Source of the DNA: Lithospermum erythrorhizon
Lineage: Eukaryota > Streptophyta > Magnoliopsida > Boraginales > Boraginaceae
DNA: 64,000 nucleotides
Reading direction: 5' to 3'
Assembly: GCA_019722365.1 (NCBI GenBank)
Contig: JADFUC010000903.1
Location: forward strand, 1-64,000
Each line of letters starts with the position of its first letter. Positions within the stretch are counted from its first letter, which is position 1. Made by a program: the position numbers and the translations under genes. Positions 25,505-38,140 of the stretch are shown here, in pieces. The notes under the pieces were generated by a model, which worked only from the letters and a program-made list of their open reading frames with translations, was not told the origin of the DNA and ran no database searches.

Positions 25505-27983
25505 TGTAATAAACGGTAACAATTCATCAATTAATAAATTAAAATATGGGGTTATTAATTTAATTAAAACGAATTGGACCCACTTTATATTTTACGACTA
25601 TGAACGCTGGACAAGCCGAAGCTAATAATGGTATAAACTAAATCGAGAGACACGCTTAAACTAAACGACTGATTTTCACCGCATGTGGAACTCATTTTTC
25701 CCTTCATCCTTCCCACATACCAAACAAAGCGCCCAAGCAAACAAAAAAAAAAATCTTTACTTCCTTTCCCCTTTCATAGCCGAACCCCTCCCCTTTCCCT
25801 CTTCTTTGATCGTTTTTCGATTCTCCATCTCGTGCTCTCTTTGGCCCTCAAATTTGAAGCTTTTCTCATCATCCTCTTCGATTCAAGTGCAAGAAAAGTG
25901 TAATCTTTTGAGTATTTCATGAGTTTCGAATCGGGTTGACTTTTGTATTTCGATTTATATTGCTGCCAAACGATTCTTATGCCTTAAATTAGTTGTTCTG
26001 AAAGTTAAAGTTAAGAATTTGGATGAGTATTTCGATGTCTCGGTGATGTTGACTTTCAGGAATCGTCTGACTTCTATTTTGAGGCTTAATATGGCATATA
26101 ATTATTATCTAAGCTTAGATTAGTATAAGAGGTGATAATAACCGATTTTTGGGGTAGAAAAATGTCATGTACAGGTTGACTTTCGAGTTGACTTCGGTTG
26201 ACTTTTTCAAAAACGCTTTTAATGGTATAAGTATGTTCTTGACCTTTTATTATAGTTGTTCGAGGTGAAAATCAGATTTATGTAAGTTGCTGGATGAATA
26301 TATGTCAAATTAGTTTTATTAGATTTTAAGTAGTAAACGGGTTTTCAGTTAAACGTTGTTAGAAACGTGGTTTAGTTGGCTGGAAAAGTTGATATTTTGA
26401 TTGATTAAAATTGTTTAAAGTGTTAAATGGCATTGTAAATAAAATGGTTAAGGCGCTGGTTTGAAATTGTGTCATTTAGTTATCGCTGTTTTATTTTACC
26501 TAAAGTGGTCAATTGGTACTAAAATTGTTAAAAAAGAGAATTTATAACAAAGTCAGTAATCGTGATTTTCTCGGCGTTTTTGTTTAGACGAACGCGAAAG
26601 CGTTTCGGATCGATTGATTTTCTGAAGCAAGAAGACTAGCCAAAGCGCATTTATCACTGTGATAATATTATTTACGCTTATGCGTGAAGCGCTGATAAAT
26701 AGATATATGATTACAATTGTCTTATGAACAATATGATAGTAAATTGTAAAGTTGTAAAATGTCGAAATATGATGGATGTATTATGTATATTATGGTTGTA
26801 TCTATATGAGATTGTTGTATTATGTATATTATATGTCATATGAAGATTAAGGGTGGTGATTGTTGTATGGTTGTTTTATATGACACAGCTATTGCGGATA
26901 TTAATTGAGTTGTGTGTCGTTATGTTTTGTCATGGTTAGTATGTTTTGTGTGATGTCGATTGGCTTGGCCATGCTTGCTCTTACATGTATGGCACAAACC
27001 ATATTAAGATGTGGTCATGTTGGTCAGATAGTAGGTCGCTCGGCAGACGTGATGTTTTATGATATTGTATGGTGATCGGGCGGTGAGCTCCGCCGGGAAA
27101 AAGATAATATATTACCGGGAGCGGTGCGAAGCCTGGCCGAGTGCGGCAATGACATTATATAAATGTCGGGTACGCTTATCAAGGCGTACGTTCGTATCAA
27201 GGGCTGACATCAGGGAGGATGTCAACAGTTGAAAGGTTGATAATGCTATGGTTTTATTTTCGGTTTTGGTATTTTATGATCAGGGGCGGTAATCATCATG
27301 GCTTCGGCACGATCTTTTACTTCTGATTCGATTATGTGATATGTCAGTTTCCTCGAAATAATATGCTTGAATAACAAAGAGTTGAGACCTCTAAATTAAA
27401 GCCATATAAAGACATGGTTATTATTATTACGAATATATTAAAGATATATTGGGGAATATACATATATATATACTCTATCGCCATTTCCATATCTTTTGTC
27501 AGACTTCATCTCTGGATGCTGATGTTTACCACCCTACACGCTTCCACTAAGTCAAGCCGAGCTTAGCCCCTTCCAACCTCCGTGATTGACAAAGCGACGC
27601 GAGAAGCGGTCAGGTTCGTGAGTGCTCGCTTGTTCTAAAGCGGTAGACGCTATACTCAAAGAATCATCTTTCTACTAATTCTCACGTGTACTCAAACTCG
27701 TGATTTCTGCTTTTGTTTGATGTTGAAAATTCATGAACCGTTTATGGTGCATTCGGGCTTTGTAACGTTATGACAACTGCATTTTGGTTTTGATTAGGTT
27801 ATGCCACAATAGTTAAATCCCTTTATGAAACATTGTGAACTATCGAACTATTTCATTTTTTATCAAACTATCGCATGAAGTTTCAAAATGTTATTTCATA
27901 CAACCATCGTATTTTACGACTCGATATATCGCTGATAACCATCTCTAACTCAAGGGCTGCACGACTCGAGACGGGTCGTTACA
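25505..27983 (+). mobile_element. Solo Gypsy-type LTR upstream of LSM4
   Basis: A 2,479-bp LTR begins TGTAATAAACGG and ends GACGGGTCGTTACA, flanked by tatgg (25500-25504) and tatga (27984-27988), a near-perfect 5-bp target duplication. It has a C/T-rich leader (about 25690-25880), five GTTGAC motifs (25935, 26048, 26175, 26187, 26197) and a '..gtttagacg..' box near 26582. GC-rich repeat-like sequence follows at about 27000-27200, then a 'cactaagtc' box near 27545. No gag-pol is present. Its 5' end faces the LSM4 promoter, so any LTR promoter would transcribe away from LSM4. Confidence 0.75.
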
Positions 27984-27988
27984 TATGA

Positions 27989-28540
27989 TCAATATTAATT
28001 ATATCTCGCTAAACATACCATTATGAAATAAATCTGGAAAGACAATGAAACAGTCAAATGACGGACTCGTAGTCTTTAATAAATGTAAATAAAGTTATTG
28101 TGAGTTTGGGCTAAGGCTTGAAGAAGGAGATGACGGACAACACTAACAATAGGGATACTTGTAGAATCGGTTTAAGGAAGTTGAAGAAAAAGAAGTGTTC
28201 GTCAAAATACATACAAACACTTTTATGGTTAAAGAAAAGTTTGAAGTGAATCAGATACACCTTTAGGATTCGGATTAGATTATGGACAAGGCTGCCCAGA
28301 GATCAAGAGAGATTACTAACCAAAGATGGAGTGCGACTAGGATATTTAATTCAATTATAAATTCAAGAGAGATGACTGAGATATACAATTCAGTAGTGTG
28401 CGGCTAGCATTTAGTATGGAGGAAGGTGGAGGAATTTTAATTATGGTGAGTGTTTGTTAATTTATGATATTTTTATAACCCTTTTGATTGAAATGACTAA
28501 ACCACCCTTGAAATTTTGTGAGTTTAGTGCTCTTACGAAA
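27989..28540. other. Unique-looking intergenic DNA
   Basis: AT-rich, non-repetitive to the eye; no reading frame or RNA gene recognised. Confidence 0.35.
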
Positions 28541-28896
28541 ATAGTTTACCGTAGTATACAAATGATAAAAGTTGACACTCAGATGGGTCGAGAGGAATTT
28601 GGAAGAATAATATTTTTTTGTGTTTTGTCATAAAGAATAACATATTACTTTTTTATTTGTTTAAACAACACTTTCCATGCAAGTACTAAAATATTCCTCC
28701 TCACTTCTAACTCCTCTTACCACTTCATTTTCCTATTATTTTCATTTCCCAAATTTTCACTATTTTTCTAATTTCTCACTCTAACTTATCCCTCTAACTT
28801 CCATTTCCAAAACTCGAAAAATATTAAAATTTTGACCCAAAATCTTCACTAAGTAAGTCTTACATTCTCATTTTTTTATTTTTTTTTATTTCGGTT
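28541..28896 (+). other. Pyrimidine-rich leader-like sequence with donor site
   Basis: A C/T-rich stretch (about 28680-28850) resembling a plant 5' untranslated exon ends in a strong donor-like CTAA/GTAAGTCTT near 28852. A T-rich, intron-like region follows. The putative downstream exons would be cut off by the tandem array and Copia LTR that follow. No start codon with a supported frame is visible. Confidence 0.3.
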
Positions 28897-29132
28897 TTTC
28901 TTGTTAAAGGTTCGATTTTTTTGGCTGATAATAAAAAAATTCACGGCTTGTTAAAAGTTTTATTTTTTGCGGTTTTTTGATAAAAATTCATGGGTTTGTT
29001 AAATGTTCGATTTTTGGGTTTTTTGATAATAAAAAATTCATGGGTTTGTTAAAGGTTCGATTTTTTTTGGATTTTTTGATAATAAAAATTCATGGGTTTG
29101 TTAAAGGTTCGATTTTTTGGGTTTTCGATTGC
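28897..29132 (+). repeat. 50-60-bp tandem array
   Basis: About four units of 'ttcatgggtttgttaaaggt' followed by 'tcgatttttt(t)ggg.ttttttgataataaaaa'. Units begin near 28897 (degenerate), 28944, 28987, 29037 and 29090. T-rich on the plus strand. The last unit lies about 30 bp from a Copia LTR end. Confidence 0.85.
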
Positions 29133-29164
29133 ACTCGATGCATTTAAGCGGTGATTACATGTGA

Positions 29165-30119
29165 TGAAATTTTATATGAATAACTTGAACAAATTATCAA
29201 ATATACACATAAACATGACCACTTTAAAACATATATTTCAGATCTAATAACGTATGAATAACAGAACACTTATAGTGTAATGCCAACGGAAGCCTATCAA
29301 CAAGTCTTTCACGAAGAACCTTTGAACTCCAACAATCCTAGCACTCCATGTGGGTCATTTGGGCTATTGCACACCAGAGAGTGGCCAATCCAAAAGATTG
29401 GATCTACTGTAACATGGTAGATCGATGAATGAATCAAAGCAAAACTTTCAAGTTTTGCACTTGATCAATTCGACCTCCTAAAGGAAGAGGGACGACCAAA
29501 TTTTTTACTAGGGTTTTTGGTTTTTGATGTTATGACAAAACCTAATAAATCCGATGTTTATATAGGTTCTCCAATTAACCCGATAGCTCAACCTCGTTGT
29601 TAATGAGCGATTTGATTTAATTTAATTAATCAAGTAAATTAATCACTATCAAGTCATTAATGGGCACCAATAAAGCTTACTAACAAGCTCACCAATTCAT
29701 TTAATTAATTAAATTGACTAGTTAATTAATCCGCGATTATCCGATTTATATTTTATGCTATTAGAGTAAAATTCTCAATTGAGAATATACTGACATAATC
29801 AACTCTCAATTTAGAAAATATCAAGCCATTTCATACATGCAAATATAATTCAACGTCATCAGATGCCACATGATTTTCTGCGCCGTATAACGGGTAAATG
29901 ATAATAATATAATAGACCATTAATATTATAATGGTTATGTACGCGATTCAAATAACCGCATAACCCCCATTATCGCGAGAACCTCACTAGTAATTACAAT
30001 TACTATAGTTGAACGCTCCATTTATGTGATCACATTCACTAAATTAGTAAAATGAATTGTTACAACAATTGCTCTAAACGGACATAATAAATGAAACCAA
30101 TAACTATCAGCCTCCAACA
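29165..30119 (-). repeat. 3' LTR of a minus-strand Copia element
   Basis: Read on the minus strand, the LTR starts TGTTGGAGGCTGATAG at 30119 and ends near ..TTTCA at 29165. Immediately upstream on the same strand is a polypurine tract (CAAGGAGCAAGTGGGAG, 30120-30136). Such a tract precedes a 3' LTR, which fixes the element's orientation. No matching 5' LTR is seen to the right. Confidence 0.75.
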
Positions 30120-32943
30120 CTCCCACTTGCTCCTTGGATGACATTTTTACAATTCCATTTCCTCGCGAACTCTAGTCACAGAAAAACCATGTTAAGTGTG
30201 TCGCTTGAAACACCAATTTGATTTCTTTACTCTCCGAACTATGAACCATAATCGATAAACCAACAACGACGGGTGCGCCGCGAATCACCATTATGATTTT
30301 TCGAGAGGCCTAAGATCTACTCAGATATCATGGATGGACAAACTTTAATATATCAATATCTATCGCTATACTTACTATGTAACCCAACATATGTCATATG
30401 ATCCTCGCTTTACAAGTGCATATTTGACATAGTCAAAGCCAACAACTCATCATATAACATAGATAGTTATAAACGAAGGTCTAAGAATCGCTAAACTTCA
30501 ATAGTTCTAAGCAAAATTCATAGGACACAGATATACATATCTTCTATGATTTTGCAGCGGTCAAACCAGTTCCTCAATTATACAAACTTGCAGCCCATAA
30601 GATTGATTAGACTTACAAGCTCTCATGATCCAAGAAAGTTGATCATCAATCAATCATTATGCCAGCCTATAAAATCCAGTTGCCCTAAACCATCGCAAAG
30701 ATTCCACTGTGGAAAATGGATATCTTACGTTTCTAGACTTGAAGAGGTTCTCTTGTGAACAGTCATATGTTTCCTCCCCAGAGAAATTGCGGCATTTGCT
30801 CTTGGAATTTATTATTTCAACCATCCGTGGAATAAAAGATTACATGAATGAATTACGATTCATGTTATGGTAGTTAATAATCGATTGTAGCATGCTAACT
30901 ACCTCGCTCAATCAATTGCTTAACTTATTCCAGAAAGTAAATGACTAGCTCCAACCAACTCGTGATCATTCAAATTTTCTTTGATCTCGTGAATCCAAAC
31001 TTAATTAAATCACAGAACAAGATATCAACTCCGAGATGCTCGCTTAAATCCACAAGTGGATCCTTTAAGCTTACATAAACCAGATCGCTACTTACAAGTG
31101 GTCTTTACATTCATATGCTCGGTCTCTTAACCATGGAACCAGCGATGGCTAAGATTATCCCAACATAGTCATACATAGCTATGGGTAAAATGGGTTCTAA
31201 GCCTTTTGCCACAAGCCTTGCTTTGAAATAGTGGACATTACCATCTGGGTCCAATTTCCTCTTAAATACCCACTTACACTCAGTGGTTGAACCCCACTAG
31301 TTAAGTGTAACAAGGACAAAACCTCATTTTGGTATATATAGACTATCTTAGATTTTGTGGCAGTTAGCCACTTCTCGGGTTATTATCGGGTATGTTTACA
31401 ACACAACTGAAAGTGTGTCAAAACACATCTATCTTAATAAATGCATATTCTTCAACAATACAAATTGGACTGCACACCGAAGTTCAAGTTTTTTTAGTTT
31501 ACTTCCGAGTATACTAGATCTACCCCATTAACGAATTACTTGATAATAGTGTTTCATATAGGACAACTATTCGTACTTAATTATTCTCACATTCACTCTA
31601 GGCTAAGATCACTGAATCGATCTATTTCCGGTGAACTATAGTTACTTCTATTCTTCTTAACATTACTACTAAACGATCCCAATCCGCTGGAATAATACCT
31701 TTTAGTAGAACCCCGCAATTTCTATTACGGGAATCGTGCTATGTCATGGTCATGATGTACAACATATGATCCTGACATGCCATACGTGAATCATATCACC
31801 ATGTAATAAATTTCAACCACTCTCACTCGCGTGAGGTCCTTACTTGTGGAAATGGACCTCTAATAGAGAGTTGCCTTGTCAATAAGAGAATTTGTCTATC
31901 ATAGATTTTAATCTATCATAAAATTTAATCACCTCAAGCTTCATGACACCTTATAACATAATAAGCAAATGTCATGTAAGGTTACATACATGTCATGTGA
32001 CTCATACATCATGTGTCACATATATGTAGTTGGACATATGTACAAGAATCAATTCATTTTTATATCTTTCAAGGTTGTAAGAAGATTATTTTAGTATTCA
32101 ATGTGCTAAACATCATCTATGTAGTAGTGCTCCCACTGACCTTCAAGGAACCCAAGGTTATCCTCACTCTTGATCTTTCTTGATTTCAATCAACCATTAA
32201 GATGAAAATTCTAACTCCATTATACTCAATCTTAAGCGTACAACTTGGATAATGCTAGTATAATTATTTTCCTTCTTATTCACGTTTAAGATGTAGAGTT
32301 CCAATGACGATGTCAAGTATCCATCATCACTGATCATTACTTAGGAACATTCCTTGGACCACTTATTTAAACATACATGTTACAACACGTGGAATAATCA
32401 ATAAGAAAAGTTTGAAATGTATACGATAAAAGTCAACTAATGAGTACGCTCAACCTGCTGTCCAAGCTGGTTAAACGTTCATTCATGACTATTTGCTCAT
32501 TTGATGGAAATACATTTTCGCTTTCTTAAGTTAATCACCATCTGTATGCAAATGAGTAAAGTTTCTGTATTTATCCCATGTATTCCAATTTCTATTTCAT
32601 TTAAATGACTCATATCATTTATTTGAATATGATTTATTCATACTGCTATTTCAGATCTCTGTATTTGGCGTTAGCTGCATTAGGAATTCTCACATAATAG
32701 CTCCCGATATAACCGGCGATTCTAACATCGATCGATGTCTCCTAAGCGAGCTACTAATACATTCAATTCATATATTTCCTATTTTAATTTCTTTAAGCAC
32801 ATCATAACGAAGATATTATACCTATAGTAAATTGTAATTCTATAGTATATGAAAATAAATATCGCCTTCCTTCTAGTTATGTACAAAATGGCATAATCTC
32901 AACTTTGGACTCGTAGGTTAGATTATGTCTACTTCAAAGGACA
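30120..32943 (-). pseudogene. Decayed Copia internal region (pol remnant)
   Basis: At 31204-31278 the minus strand encodes CKWVFKRKLDPDGN followed by VHYFKARLVAKG, the start of Ty1/Copia reverse transcriptase. Downstream the frame is lost. Only about 1.1 kb lies between this and the polypurine tract, so RT-RNase H is shortened as well as frameshifted. From about 31300 to 32900 the sequence is AT-rich and uninterpretable, with a segment (about 31710-31750) also found at 140-190. The right edge is set by the Tekay-like LTR start. Confidence 0.7.
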
Positions 32944-35126
32944 TACGAATACCTGCTCCATATGTGCATTATTATAATACTATTCGGGGGTTAGGTTAAG
33001 TTTATGTTCGAAGTTATGCTATTAAACCGAGACGAGAAACTAAACCGAAACCAAACAGACTAAACACAATCCTAGAAATATCTTGCACCAATTCCCATGT
33101 TACCATTTCATCATTATCCACCACCAAATCATCTCCCTTTCTTCCCCAAGAAGTACCGAACCCCCTCCCCTACCTTCCCCTTGACTTTTCTTCCATTTTC
33201 TTCTCCTCATCTCAAAGCTTGGGCCCTAAAAATTTCTTGGAGAGTTTCTCACGTCATCCTCTACGTTTTAAGGTGCTAAAGCCTCGAACCTTTGGAGCAT
33301 TTCCTGAATCTTGAGGATGCTTGACTTTTTGTTAATTGAGTTGACCCTCGTTTTCGCTGATAATGGTATAAAATCGCCATCTAAGCTTATATTACGCGTA
33401 TATAAGACGCGATAACAATCTATTTACGCAATAAATGCGCTGGTAATTATAGCTGACTTTTTTTCAAAACGGTTTTAATATGGTATGCTGCACTCAATTT
33501 TTATTATAGTTGTTTCGAGGTGAAATCGTGATTTATACGTGATTGCAGTAATATTGTGATACAAAATGAGTTTTGTAAGTCTGAAAGTAGTTGCTGGGCT
33601 CGGTGATTAAAAGCATGGTTAAACGGGATGATTAGTTGTTAATAATATCGGAACTTTATGGCTTTTGAAACTAGTAATCGAACTCAATCATTGCAAATGA
33701 AAGTTGCGAACTTCTAAAGTCAGAGGCGTTATAATGGAACTTTCAAGGTTATTTTGGGAGCATAAATTATGAGATAAAATATATAAGTAGAACGCTATAT
33801 TACTATTGTATATTATAAGTAGTAATTATAATTTTGAATGCTTGTTTAGGCGTGATCAAGTGAAAGGTCCGTTGTCATGATTGCGTGGAGTTTTTATATA
33901 GCTACCGAGGTAAGTATCTACGCTACTTTGTCGATTAACTACTTGATTACTGACATGTACGTGTATGTATGTGATTTGTGTTAAATTATATGTTGAATAT
34001 GCATTGCGGTCGAGTCATGGTCATGGTCTGTGGTCTCAGCGAGTCAGATAGTGCATTTCTTGAGGTGATGTCAGTCGACAGAAGAGTCAGACATGAAGTC
34101 ACGGTGTTTGCTGAAGTTGTATTGTTCGGGTATTTGCCTTTTATACCTCGGTATGTTATGTGTTTTTCGCTTTCATACCGTTATTTATTCGCTGATAAGC
34201 TTATGTCGACGGCATAAGTTTCTCCCCGCAGTTGAGGTTGATTATATGCGCATTAGTTTTAGGAACCGACTTGCGCTGAAGTTGTCGGTTGATAAAGTTG
34301 TCGTATTGATAGAGTTGCTGAAGCTGTTTCAGCCGACAGTTGTCGAAGCCGATTGTGCTCGCTGAAGAAGTTGGGCTGTCGTGAGTTGATAAAGTTGTTG
34401 AGTTGATCAGGTCAGCCGAGTTGGTTAGTTGTTGAGTCAGGATGTCGCTAATACGCTGATAGATTAAGGCCGAGTGACGGTTGCTGTTGTCAGTACTTTT
34501 CAAATGTTCAGATAAGCTATTATTGATTGCCATCATCTTGAATGTTACGCTAGTTGACGAATTTATGAACATACTTCCTTAAATGATACTCTAAATTGCT
34601 AATGACTTCGTATTAAGATCTTAAGTTGAATAATATTACGTGCATCACTTATCTAATGTGATGGCCATCATCTACTTTGGTACACTATTGCGTGATCGAG
34701 GTTAATTTCATTCATGAGATACATATTCACTAAGTTTCATAGCTTTACACCCTATTCAAGTACGGGCGGCAATTTCATTGTTAGGTCGACAGTGGTGTTG
34801 TTCCGTCTTCGGCCTCGATCGGGTGATTGGGCGCTAGAGCTAGTGAAATGTATGGAAGTATAGTTGATCCTCACGCCTCATTATTTTGTTTTGATCAGAG
34901 TTCAGCTTGTTCATATACTGTTTGTTTCGTGATTTCCTACTGTCAGATGTCGATATTTTGTACTGGGAGATATGTCAGAGGTTGGTTGCTATTCCGTGGT
35001 TATAATATTTACATGATTCTTTTTCTTAAAAATTGTTTTTAACAAGGTATATTATTTTATTGAGTCGTTTTCAAGACAGTGACTTTTAAATTGAAGTCAT
35101 CCATCGACGGCGACTCCGTGCCTGTG
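32944..35126 (+). repeat. 5' LTR of the Tekay-like element
   Basis: Aligns with 39895 onward: 'ctccatatgtgcattattata', 'accatttcatcattatcca', 'tcctctacgttttaagg', 'taatcgaactcaatcatt' and 'gtcatccatcga' occur in both in the same order. The TGTAATAACCCG start of the 3' copy is degraded here to tacgaatacctg. It contains 'gagttgataaagttg' repeats at about 34277-34420 and the 'actaagtttcatagc..gggcgg' box near 34731. Confidence 0.8.
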
Positions 35127-35519
35127 CACCGCAAGGGTTAAGCGTGTCTATCCGTCAGGTTCTTTGAGTTGTCTGCTGAGTCTTTTCCCGAGTTTAAGTC
35201 TTTCTTTCTGCTGTGAGATCAAGCCGAGGATGCCACCCAAGCAGTGAGACACGTGAGGGACCCGTACGCCTGAAAGCCCGGCACGGTGGGTAATAGATGT
35301 GTAGCCAGAGGGTCAATGTGGGTGGAGTCGCTGGGCGCGAGCGAGCCTGGGCAGGGAGCAACAGAAGTTCGGCACACCCCGATTTCCCGCTGACCCTTCT
35401 GCTGAGGAGTTACATATCGAGGAGGAGCCGGGTACATGCACATATGGTAGTCCAAATGGCAGGCTAATATTCAAAAGCTTTTGACCGTTCCCTGAAGAGA
35501 TCCTAAAGTTCTCAAAGCG

Positions 35520-36260
35520 GGTTCACCAATTGATGCGACGAAGTTTATTAGAGATTTGAAGACCATTTTCGAGCCCATGGGTATCGGGGAGCCTGAGAGT
35601 CAAGTTCGCCACCTGGCTGCATCGCATGCAGCCAAGGACAAGTGGGGTAACCTACGGCTATCTCCGATCGCTGTAGGGGAGTACTGTGACTCTGGGAGCG
35701 CTAGAGCATTGCTCGTAGAGAATGTTGTATGAAAATTCCACATGGTTGATTTTAGTAGGATATGATTTTTGATGACTCGTAGATCGACTGCTGGTGAGTA
35801 CGAGAGGCGATTTAGCCGAGTTATTTCGCCGCTTCCAAATTGCAGACACCCGACCGAGGAGCACAAGAGATTCGGCTGCATTCCGAGATGGGTTGCCATG
35901 GAGATTCATCATCATATATCTCGCTTGACCTTCATCGCTTTCCACGAAATGAGGAACGCCGCATTGAAAAGTAGATGGATACACTATGTGGTCAAGAGGG
36001 TACGACAAGAAAGGGCCAAATAAGAAAGGATACTCTAGTTCGAGGTTCCGTGAGAGGACCTTTCAAATTGACTCGCCCAAATTCTTCTGCAGTCATTTCA
36101 AAGGCACTGCTCGTCCGAACTATTCGCGCCTTCTTCCTGCATCGGTACGCTCGATGCATCTCGTGGATCTCAGAGGGGTGTCACTGTGGTTCCGAGGACA
36201 TTCGATGTTTTCTTTGGGCGGGCAGACACATGGGAATGCGTGATTCTCGGGAGAGAGAGA
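35520..36260 (+). pseudogene. Tekay-like gag remnant
   Basis: The matrix/capsid-like part includes DLKTIFEPMGI at about 35555. A typical chromovirus run, AGEYERRFSRVISPLPN, lies at about 35790-35840, followed by PTEEHKRFG and HHHISRLTFIAFHEM (35848-35952). A degenerate CCHC knuckle (CHCGS..GH) is readable at about 36180-36205 only by changing frame. Stops and shifts occur throughout. Confidence 0.7.
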
Positions 36261-36579
36261 GATGATTTGCTTTCGGCGTCGCCAACTGACATACGCGAGA
36301 GATCGTCTCCCCGCAGCCCCTGTGAGCGCGGAGCCAAGACATCTTCACCAAAGACAGCTCAAGTGGAGGAGTGGTACGGGAGCAGGAGACGATTTGGGAG
36401 TGCCGCTGGAGGTCGTGGTCGTGGAGCTTGAAGCATTCAAGCAGTCAGTAGCTGGTAGCGTTCGAAAGGGTGGCCGTAGAGGCTGATCAATGTCAAGCAT
36501 TCAAATAGTGAGGCAATCGGATACTCCGAGTGGACGCGCGACAGTACCTTGTTGTTATCCTGACACGGAGGCCAGATAC

Positions 36580-37020
36580 TTTTGGATTCTCGGGAGCTAC
36601 TCATTCTTTTATTTCCCAAAGTTTCTGTGGATATCTTACCTTTATGTCGGGAGTCTTTACTTGTTCCCCTTAATATTATGACACCAGCTGGGAGGTCGGT
36701 TGAGGTTAGACATGTATATAGAAATTGTCCCTTAAGAGTGAGTAATCAATTGTTAGTTGTGGATCTACTTTCAGTTTGAATTGGTAGATTTTGATCTTAT
36801 CTTTGGAAAGGACTGGTTGGGGAGACATCAGGCCAAAATTGACTGCCACCGCAAGGAGATTATTTTTGGCGAAGTCCGGTGTAGTCTGGATGTCAGGTTT
36901 CGCGATATAAAGATTCTACCATCAAGTTTTATTTCGCACCGGGAGGCCGTGAAGGATGAAGAAGGCTGCGCCGGGTATCTCTGCATGCTGGTCGTCGGTA
37001 GAGAATGTGCTGTAGGATGA
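36580..37020 (+). pseudogene. Retroviral-type protease and linker remnant
   Basis: The protease C-terminal part and linker read in two frames: AGRSVEVRHVYRNCPLRVSN (about 36685-36745), then ELVDFDLIFGKDWLGRHQAK (36778-36837) and IDCHRKEIIF. The 'DFDLI.G.DWL..H.A.IDC' string is highly characteristic of plant chromoviruses. The catalytic D-S/T-G segment upstream is not intact. Confidence 0.75.
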
Positions 37021-37139
37021 AGTTGTTCGCGAAAGTGTCGATGTTTTTCGAGGAGTTGCCAAGCTTACCACTGCAGTAGAGAAGCTGAGTTTCATAATGA
37101 GGTAGTTCCGGTATCGCACTAATTTCTATTGCGCCATAT

Positions 37140-38140
37140 AGACGGCTCCAAAGCAGAGTCGGTAGAGTTAAGACCGAAGGCAGGAACTACTTGATAAGGG
37201 TTTGTCACAATCGAAGAGTACAAGCACTGGCTTTGCTAGAAAAGAAAGATGGTACGCTGAGGTTTATGACGACTACGTGCATTGAATAAAGTGACCATCA
37301 AGAACCAAGTATCTCGTTGCCGAGATAGATGATTTATTTGACCAACAGGGTGCCAGAGTATTTTCGAACATTGATTCAGATCCGTACTACTAGTTGAGGA
37401 TTAAGAGGTGACATTCAAATCGCCTTTCATCCGCATATGGGCACTATGAGTTTATCGTGAATGCTTATTCGTCGATTTAACGCACTAAATAGCCTTTCAT
37501 GATTAACCGGGCGTTTGGGGATTCCTCGATAAATTTATGATTGTGCTTATCGATGAGATATTCTAATATACTCGAAAGCGACGCTAAGGAGCACGAGACA
37601 CTTATGGATTGTGTCGAGACATCGAGACATCACCAATTGTACACTCAAGTTTAGTAAATATGAATTCTACCGAGAAAGCATGCCTGGGCCAGTGTTATAT
37701 CCTAGAAGTGTATTTGTGTGTGAACTGGGTCAGGTGGAGGTTAACGAGTGCCACCCAGGTGAGTGAGTTTCAGTCATTGCACGCAAGGTTTATCGTGAGA
37801 CTTCAGCGATCTTCACCCGGTGACTATGCCGGGATTGTGCAGGCTGAGTTCCCTTTATTCGGGACGAGGATCAAGGGCAGGTGTTTCTAAGGAGTTGAAG
37901 GAGAAGTTGATTATCGCACCGGTTTTAGCCTCTACCATTCGGTACGAGGTTTCAGATTCATGCTGATGCCTCGCACTGTGGGTCAATGTTGTCGATGTAA
38001 CGGGAGTAGCATTGTTTATGCTTCTGGCCACCGAAAGAACCACGAGAGAAACTACCCGACCCATGATTCTGGAGTTGGCATCAATTATTTTTATGCCAGT
38101 TTTGAGGCACATTTGTATGTGTTGATGCCGCATTTTCACC
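37140..38140 (+). pseudogene. Gypsy reverse transcriptase-RNase H remnant
   Basis: RT motifs recoverable across frames include 'KKDGTLR' (about 37243), 'ALNKVTIKNQ' (37278-37310), 'YGHYEFIV' (about 37436-37460) and a catalytic strand reading IVLIDEIF near 37540-37563, where the family has D-D. 'EHETL' and 'HHQLYT' lie near 37590-37640. The RNase H part has HADAS (about 37956) and 'YAS.H.KNHERNYPTHDS' (38018-38080). The second catalytic Asp of RT is Glu (37555-37557). Multiple frameshifts. Confidence 0.8.

Noticed and set aside
34201..34572. 123-codon minus-strand frame in the Tekay-like LTR
   Set aside because: It is the antisense of the 'gttgataaagttg' repeats, with biased Asn/Ser/Thr composition and no equivalent in the other LTR.
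35219..35460. Open frames just inside the Tekay-like element that might be an extra gene
   Set aside because: They lie between the LTR and gag with no conserved motif. Treated as decayed leader/gag start.
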